Assembly (NCBI GenBank): GCA_030867875.1
Contig: JAOWCC010001589.1
Span: 82,297,537 to 82,361,536, forward strand
Direction of reading: 5' to 3'
From: Actinernus sp. WN-2022
Lineage: Eukaryota > Cnidaria > Anthozoa > Actiniaria > Actinernidae
Length of the DNA: 64,000 bases
Shown: one piece after another, positions 58,539-64,000 of the stretch
Layout: the number at the start of each line of letters is the position of its first letter
How positions within the stretch are numbered: the stretch's first letter is position 1
Made by a program: the position numbers and the translations under genes
Notes under the pieces: model-generated
Seen by the model: the letters and a program-made list of their open reading frames with translations, nothing else
Told to the model about the DNA's origin: nothing
Databases searched by the model: none

Positions 58539-59825
58539 AAATAGTTGAAGTGAGAATCAGGCGGTGTTGGACACGGCATCGCAAAGCACGATGGGAGAAA
58601 ATGTAAAATAGCCGCATCTATGACCTCCTACTTTTGGTCCGTTCTCCTTACCTTCGCGGCGTAACATCTGAAGTAGCTCTTCTCTTATCGGAAAAATAGT
58701 GCCGGAGTCAATGAGAGATATTGCTGGATTCACAAAGGAGCAATGTGATGTGCAGCGGAGTTATTGTTATTAGGAAAAGTAACTTCACGATGAGTTGTTG
58801 TGATCTAGCCTGCGTTGCGGCTCTGTTGGATTATCGAGCGCGGCGCTCCGATACTCCAGAGCAGCAACGCAGGCTGGTTGTGATCCGGAAGTCGACTTGT
58901 CAAGTTTTTTACAGTAATAAATTATTTCGTGTTGCCCTTGTGAAGGAAGGGCCACGAGACCGTTTTGAAGGCATACTTTGTAAGAAAATTAAACTTTTAA
59001 GCATAGTTTGAATTTGAAAACGTAAACATTCCGGTATAGGTATATTTGATTTTTGTATGCGAGGTTTCTCAGAATAAATTAATGTTCTCTTTGTAATGAA
59101 CTTATTATCGTCGACCCCTTGGAACGTTCATATTCCTTATAAACCACTACTTAGACCGGTCACACCACTTGACGTCGCACTTTCAGCGGCCCTAGTTACC
59201 TAGCTGCTTTTCTGTTTTCTTGCATGATTGTAACACATTCTGTACGTCTCAATAAAACGTTGCTGACTTCCGTTCGGCTCCCCCCAATAGTGTCATTGTC
59301 ATTAATAAAATATTGTAAAATAGAAATGTTTTCTATTCGGCTGAGCGAAGCGAAAGAGAATAGAATTGCAATAAATTTCCTAGAATCATTGTTTGAACCT
59401 TAATTATTCCATGGTCTGTTTTAGAGGGATTTGGGGCTTTTTACGGTGAATTGGCAGAGCTTGGAAGGAGATTTGGTCGAGATCGGCAGTTGCTGAAATG
59501 CTTGAATCACTTTATATTGTCAATGGCCGGATACTGGAACAGCTGACCGGCACCTCAGGAGCTTTGCAAAAATGGCAATAATTTGCAAGATATTTAAAGT
59601 AAGGTCGTCAAACCTTTTTCAATATGTTGGTATATAAATGGCTGTCTCTGGAAGAAAGTTCACAATTTTTCCAACCACGAAACTATGAAGCTAAGATGCG
59701 GCGGTTATAATCTGAACCAAGAGTGTTTTAAACCATAACATAGTATCTGCCTATTTCATTTGAACGGAAAAAAGACGGGGGAAATTCATTTTTACAAACA
59801 CTACACGCTCTTCCAAAAGAAATTA
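58539..59825. other. Non-coding stretch with a small hairpin at 58806-58874
   Basis: AGCCTGCGTTGCGGCTCT is mirrored by the complement AGCAGCAACGCAGGCT. A second partial dyad (TATTCGGCTGAGCGAAGCGA) lies near 59336. No gene was seen. Confidence 0.45.
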
Positions 59826-61189
59826 TAATATAAATTATGGGATCATCCTAAGAACGTGCGATTTGATTGGATGCTCAGCGTGCTTGATTTTGTTATAAAG
59901 GCACGCTCAATCAAGCACGCTGAGAATCCAATCAAAACAAAACGTATCGGTGATTGTTTTTCGCGAGTTTATATAGCTATCGGAGATAATTTCATAGACT
60001 GGAAAGAAAACAGGTCCGACTTTGAGTTGTTAAGGTGTGTTGAAGAAGAGGAAAATAAAAGTCGCTTCCCAAAACTAAAAGAAAATGATCGGCGAAAGAA
60101 TTTAGCATCGGCTTCGTACACAAAATGGGACCACAAAATGGGATGCTAAAACGTTTGAAGTTGAGAAAAGCTGAATGTCCACATTCTAATACAGTGTTAC
60201 TCAGACAGTTTGATATAAAAAATGATTGAATTTATGATAAATGTGGTTTTTCTAACAGCCTGGTGTATTATTAAAACGAGAGGAAAGTGACAACACAACA
60301 ACAAGACATGACTCACCAATAACTCGACGATAACTGTAATAAGCCTGCTTTATGCTGAAACCCCGGGCTGAAACCTGAACAGTGAATTGTGAAGAATACA
60401 ATGGGATTTCTCTGGTTACATGTAGAATTTCGTTTGAGAGGTTCCTGACTGTTCCTGAATGAATAACGGGCGATAAAACGTGCAGAGTACCCAGAACTGG
60501 CAGAATTTCAAAACAGTAGATTGGCCATGCCAACGAAGAGAGCCTCAAAAGCTACGCAACACGGCCATCAGAGCAGCAGTTACAACACTGTTCCTTGGGA
60601 TAAAGAAAATATCCTTCTTCAGACCACAGAATCAGTAATCAGTGTCAACTATGCAGTTGTTGTAGAAAATAGTCGGCAATCCTCAACTCACGTGTCCAAC
60701 TCTACTGCCGCTAAGTCGCTAACGCTTTCTCTGTGAATACGTTTCCATCAAGCATTTTTAACGCCTTGTACTATCACAATGTGCAGATAAATCTCTCCTG
60801 TGCTGACCAGAAATTGTAAAAAGAAAGTACTTTGTTTCCTGCAACAGTTTTAACCAGATGACAATATTACAACCCATTTCATTTGCCGGCTCTTGCAATT
60901 TCTGTCTTTCACTTTTATCGATTCACACGTTCTATTCTTAGCAGATTACTTCATCCAATAAGAAACGAGCTTTCAGATCGTCAATGTCAAGCTGTCACAA
61001 TTGAACCAATCAGCGACGAAAAAAGTTGTAAACAAGTCAAGTACATTAAAATGGGGTTTTCGCTGTCGTCAGTTTGCTTTTAGATTTTTACGCGGGTTCT
61101 AAAGATAGCTTTATTTCCTTCGTCTACATTGAAGTTTATATTATAAAACACATAAAAGATGGTTCTCCTTGTTATATTTAACAAATAAA

Positions 61190-61330
61190 AGATGGTTCTC
61201 CTTGTTATATAACAAAATAATGCACGCTCGAGGTCTTGAAAAACTGCGGATGCACGAGCGGAACGCGAGTGCATTTAGCAGCTTTTCAAGACCTCGAAAG
61301 TGCATTATTTTGTTATATAACAAGGAGAAC
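61190..61330. mobile_element. Foldback element near the palindrome axis
   Basis: TTGTTATATAACAAAATAAT and GCACGCTCGAGGTCTTGAAA are mirrored by TTTCAAGACCTCGAAAGTGC and ATTATTTTGTTATATAACAA. The unit is centred near 61263 and not exactly at the palindrome axis. The left side has about 34 extra bases, in which AAAGATGGTTCTCCTTGTTA is repeated. Another copy in opposite orientation lies at 63134-63275. Confidence 0.85.
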
Positions 61331-62287
61331 CATCTTTTATGTGTTTTATAATATAAACTTCAATGTAGACGAAGGAAATAAAGCTATCTTTAGAACCCGC
61401 GTAAAAATCTAAAAGCAAACTGACGACAGCGAAAACCCCATTTTAATGTACTTGACTTGTTTACAACTTTTTTCGTCGCTGATTGGTTCAATTGTGACAG
61501 CTTGACATTGACGATCTGAAAGCTCGTTTCTTATTGGATGAAGTAATCTGCTAAGAATAGAACGTGTGAATCGATAAAAGTGAAAGACAGAAATTGCAAG
61601 AGCCGGCAAATGAAATGGGTTGTAATATTGTCATCTGGTTAAAACTGTTGCAGGAAACAAAGTACTTTCTTTTTACAATTTCTGGTCAGCACAGGAGAGA
61701 TTTATCTGCACATTGTGATAGTACAAGGCGTTAAAAATGCTTGATGGAAACGTATTCACAGAGAAAGCGTTAGCGACTTAGCGGCAGTAGAGTTGGACAC
61801 GTGAGTTGAGGATTGCCGACTATTTTCTACAACAACTGCATAGTTGACACTGATTACTGATTCTGTGGTCTGAAGAAGGATATTTTCTTTATCCCAAGGA
61901 ACAGTGTTGTAACTGCTGCTCTGATGGCCGTGTTGCGTAGCTTTTGAGGCTCTCTTCGTTGGCATGGCCAATCTACTGTTTTGAAATTCTGCCAGTTCTG
62001 GGTACTCTGCACGTTTTATCGCCCGTTATTCATTCAGGAACAGTCAGGAACCTCTCAAACGAAATTCTACATGTAACCAGAGAAATCCCATTGTATTCTT
62101 CACAATTCACTGTTCAGGTTTCAGCCCGGGGTTTCAGCATAAAGCAGGCTTATTACAGTTATCGTCGAGTTATTGGTGAGTCATGTCTTGTTGTTGTGTT
62201 GTCACTTTCCTCTCGTTTTAATAATACACCAGGCTGTTAGAAAAACCACATTTATCATAAATTCAACCATTTTTTATATCAAACTGT

Positions 62288-62754
62288 CATTGGCTGAGGT
62301 CACACTGGGACGTTAACTATAGTAAACCAGCCAAACTATGGTTAAGAATTTTTTACTATAGTTAAAATAGTAACCTTGAGAAAACCAGACGCTTGTCAGA
62401 CAGGCGTCTGATTTTCTTGGCTGAAATCAGTGAAATGACAAATGATGCATTCCAACGTGAGTGTTGACAGTTCAGAAACCACAAACTAGGATTTAATTAC
62501 AACAAACATCAAAATAGATGACAAGCTGTCAACTAAGTCAATAAGTTTAGATTAACTTAGCGATAAACCCATCTTTTCAGGTCGGCTAACTATAGTTAAC
62601 TTTTCTTTCTTCCTGCCGCCGTTGTCGGAGCAACTAACCACAGTTGAGTTTACTACGGTAAACCGTAAAATGCAGGTCACACTCAGGATGCCGTTAACTA
62701 TAGTTAAATATGCTTAACTATAGTAAACTTCATCCAGTGTGACCTCAGCCAATG
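62288..62754. mobile_element. MITE inserted in one arm of the palindrome, 467 bp
   Basis: The ends CATTGGCTGAGGTCACACTG and its complement bound an interior rich in TTAACTATAGT strings. The opposite palindrome arm preserves the uninterrupted site (AAACTGT-CTG-AGTAACAC in matching orientation), where 3 bp stand in place of these 467. The exact target duplication is ambiguous. Confidence 0.88.
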
Positions 62755-63133
62755 AGTAACACTGTATTAGAATGTGGACATTCAGCTTTTCTCAACTTCA
62801 AACGTTTTAGCATCCCATTTTGTGGTCCCATTTTGTGTACGAAGCCGATGCTAAATTCTTTCGCCGATCATTTTCTTTTAGTTTTGGGAAGCGACTTTTA
62901 TTTTCCTCTTCTTCAACACACCTTAACAACTCAAAGTCGGACCTGTTTTCTTTCCAGTCTATGAAATTATCTCCGATAGCTATATAAACTCGCGAAAAAC
63001 AATCACCGATACGTTTTGTTTTGATTGGATTCTCAGCGTGCTTGATTGAGCGTGCCTTTATAACAAAATCAAGCACGCTGAGCATCCAATCAAATCGCAC
63101 GTTCTTAGGATGATCCCATAATTTATATTATAA

Positions 63134-63275
63134 AACAAAATAATGCACTTTCGAGGTCTTGAAAAGCTGCTAAATGCACTCGCGTTCCGCTCGTGCATCC
63201 GCAGTTTTTCAAGACCTCGAGCGTGCATTATTTTGTTATATAACAAGGAGAACCATCTTTTATTTGTTAAATACA
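63134..63275. mobile_element. Second copy of the axis foldback element
   Basis: It matches the reverse complement of 61190-61320 almost base for base, including TAAATGCACTCGCGTTCCGC in the loop. It abuts the outer edge of the right palindrome arm. No copy borders the outer edge of the left arm. Confidence 0.85.
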
Positions 63276-64000
63276 AGGCTTTCTTTATGGTCTCAGTTTT
63301 ATGTCGACTTTCTTCATCGACAATGACATTGAAAACACGTAAAACAAGCCATGTTTTTGCCAATGTTCAGACGTTCGGTAAATGTAGAAAGTACTCGGAG
63401 AATGGACTTTGAGGTTTTGACAAATCCGCAAAAGATGAGGTCAATGTTAAGAGAGGGGTGGGGATCAATCTAATTTGATAACCCTCTCCAATCGGACCTC
63501 AACTAAACAACAGTAGTTGGCTTATTTATAAATGAAACCAAGTAGTCGCTGACACATGTGGGATTCTTTACTACTAATGAGAGCCCTCCTGCGCATGTCA
63601 AACCCGTGATCGATGCTCTGATGTGACATATAAGCTGAACTTTCCCATTTGCAACCGGAAGAACCATTCAAGCATTTTCCGTGAGTTAATTAAGACAAAT
63701 ACAATTTATATTTGAGCACCATATAATTATTCTGAATTATTGAGTGTGATCGCGCTCATTCAGAGGAAAACGAACAGTCGTAAACAACATTGTACTTTCA
63801 GGGAAACGCATTTACTTGAGAAATCCTAATGACAGATTCAAGGCGTCAAGAAAATAACAGACAGAATGTGAACGGAACAAATCCCTTGTGTCGAAGAGGG
63901 ATTTAGCATTTTCAGCAGCCTTCAACTTTGCTTATGCAAATGAGTACTGTCTCTGTCGTATTTTAACACCAGAGAATAACAAAGTCAAGGCAGAACAACT
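63276..64000. other. Non-coding stretch to the window end
   Basis: No gene or repeat recognised. Confidence 0.45.

Larger units (their letters stand above)
59826..63130. repeat. 3.3-kb near-perfect palindrome (axis near 61246)
   Basis: 59826-61170 and 61325-63130 are reverse complements. Paired positions sum to 122492 in the inner part and 122956 outside a 467-bp insertion in the right arm. Small open frames of 97, 98, 71 and 66 codons occur in both arms with identical translations, so identity is very high. One substitution is seen near 60230/62260 (AATCATT against AACCATT in matching orientation). No known protein domain occurs. A hairpin dyad (TGATTGGATGCTCAGCGTGC and complement) lies at 59864-59936 and in the mirror position. 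Confidence 0.93.

Noticed and set aside
59856..63100. Mirrored frames of 97, 98, 71 and 66 codons as conserved genes
   Set aside because: Identity between arms follows from the palindrome and is not evidence of selection. No domain is seen and one frame runs through a hairpin.

Overview
This is a repeat-dense, AT-rich, intron-containing animal genome. An anthozoan cnidarian (stony coral or relative) is the best guess. The basis is recognition of families expanded in anthozoans: G2E3-like HECT ligases, short single-exon rhodopsin-class receptors, P2X7-intracellular-domain-like proteins, CR1/L2-like LINEs and tRNA-derived SINEs. No search was run. Very little of the window is ordinary host coding sequence. 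The one clearly intact host gene is a single-exon class A GPCR (54249-55160, minus). A broken P2X7-domain-like gene (29001-30430, plus), a tentative multi-exon gene (about 31740-32724, minus) and a tiny two-exon candidate inside an inverted duplication (13538-13978, minus) are the other host-type loci.

The centrepiece is an 8042-bp DNA transposon at 14809-22850. It has 19-bp terminal inverted repeats starting 5'-TAT and a perfect 6-bp target-site duplication (ATTTCG at 14803-14808 and 22851-22856). Inside each end is a large array of a 21-bp repeat, in inverted orientation. Between the arrays lie two convergent genes. One is an intact 485-aa DDE integrase-like transposase (22110 to 20653, minus). 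The other is a two-exon RING plus HECT E3 ubiquitin ligase of the G2E3-like type (15566-19266, plus), which carries one frameshift and one in-frame stop. The insertion disrupted an older palindromic element whose other arm (from about 14380) still preserves the empty target site. The 6-bp duplication, the TAY terminus and the integrase-type catalytic domain together suggest an IS3EU-like superfamily member carrying a ubiquitin ligase.

Region by region. 0-8 kb: a Harbinger-transposase remnant, a 2 x 492-bp tandem duplication, several small inverted-repeat elements and a SINE. 8-14.4 kb: a second SINE family, short foldbacks and a 1.15-kb inverted duplication. 14.4-22.9 kb: the large transposon. 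23-27.5 kb: two minus-strand LINEs, the second nearly full length with endonuclease and reverse transcriptase. 28-36 kb: host-type gene remnants and a LINE tail. 36-48 kb: minisatellite-bearing and TA- or TAA-flanked MITEs plus a minus-strand LINE. 47.4-53.2 kb: two plus-strand LINEs. The first is split by a SINE. The second is split by two DNA elements with clean duplications (TTAA; GTTAGT) whose removal restores the LINE reading frame. 54-55 kb: the GPCR. 55.9-58.5 kb: a foldback element with seven 129-bp repeats. 59.8-63.1 kb: a near-perfect palindrome with a MITE in one arm only and a hairpin-forming element near its axis and at its outer edge.

All family assignments come from reading motifs by eye. 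Boundaries given as 'about' are accurate to tens of bases.
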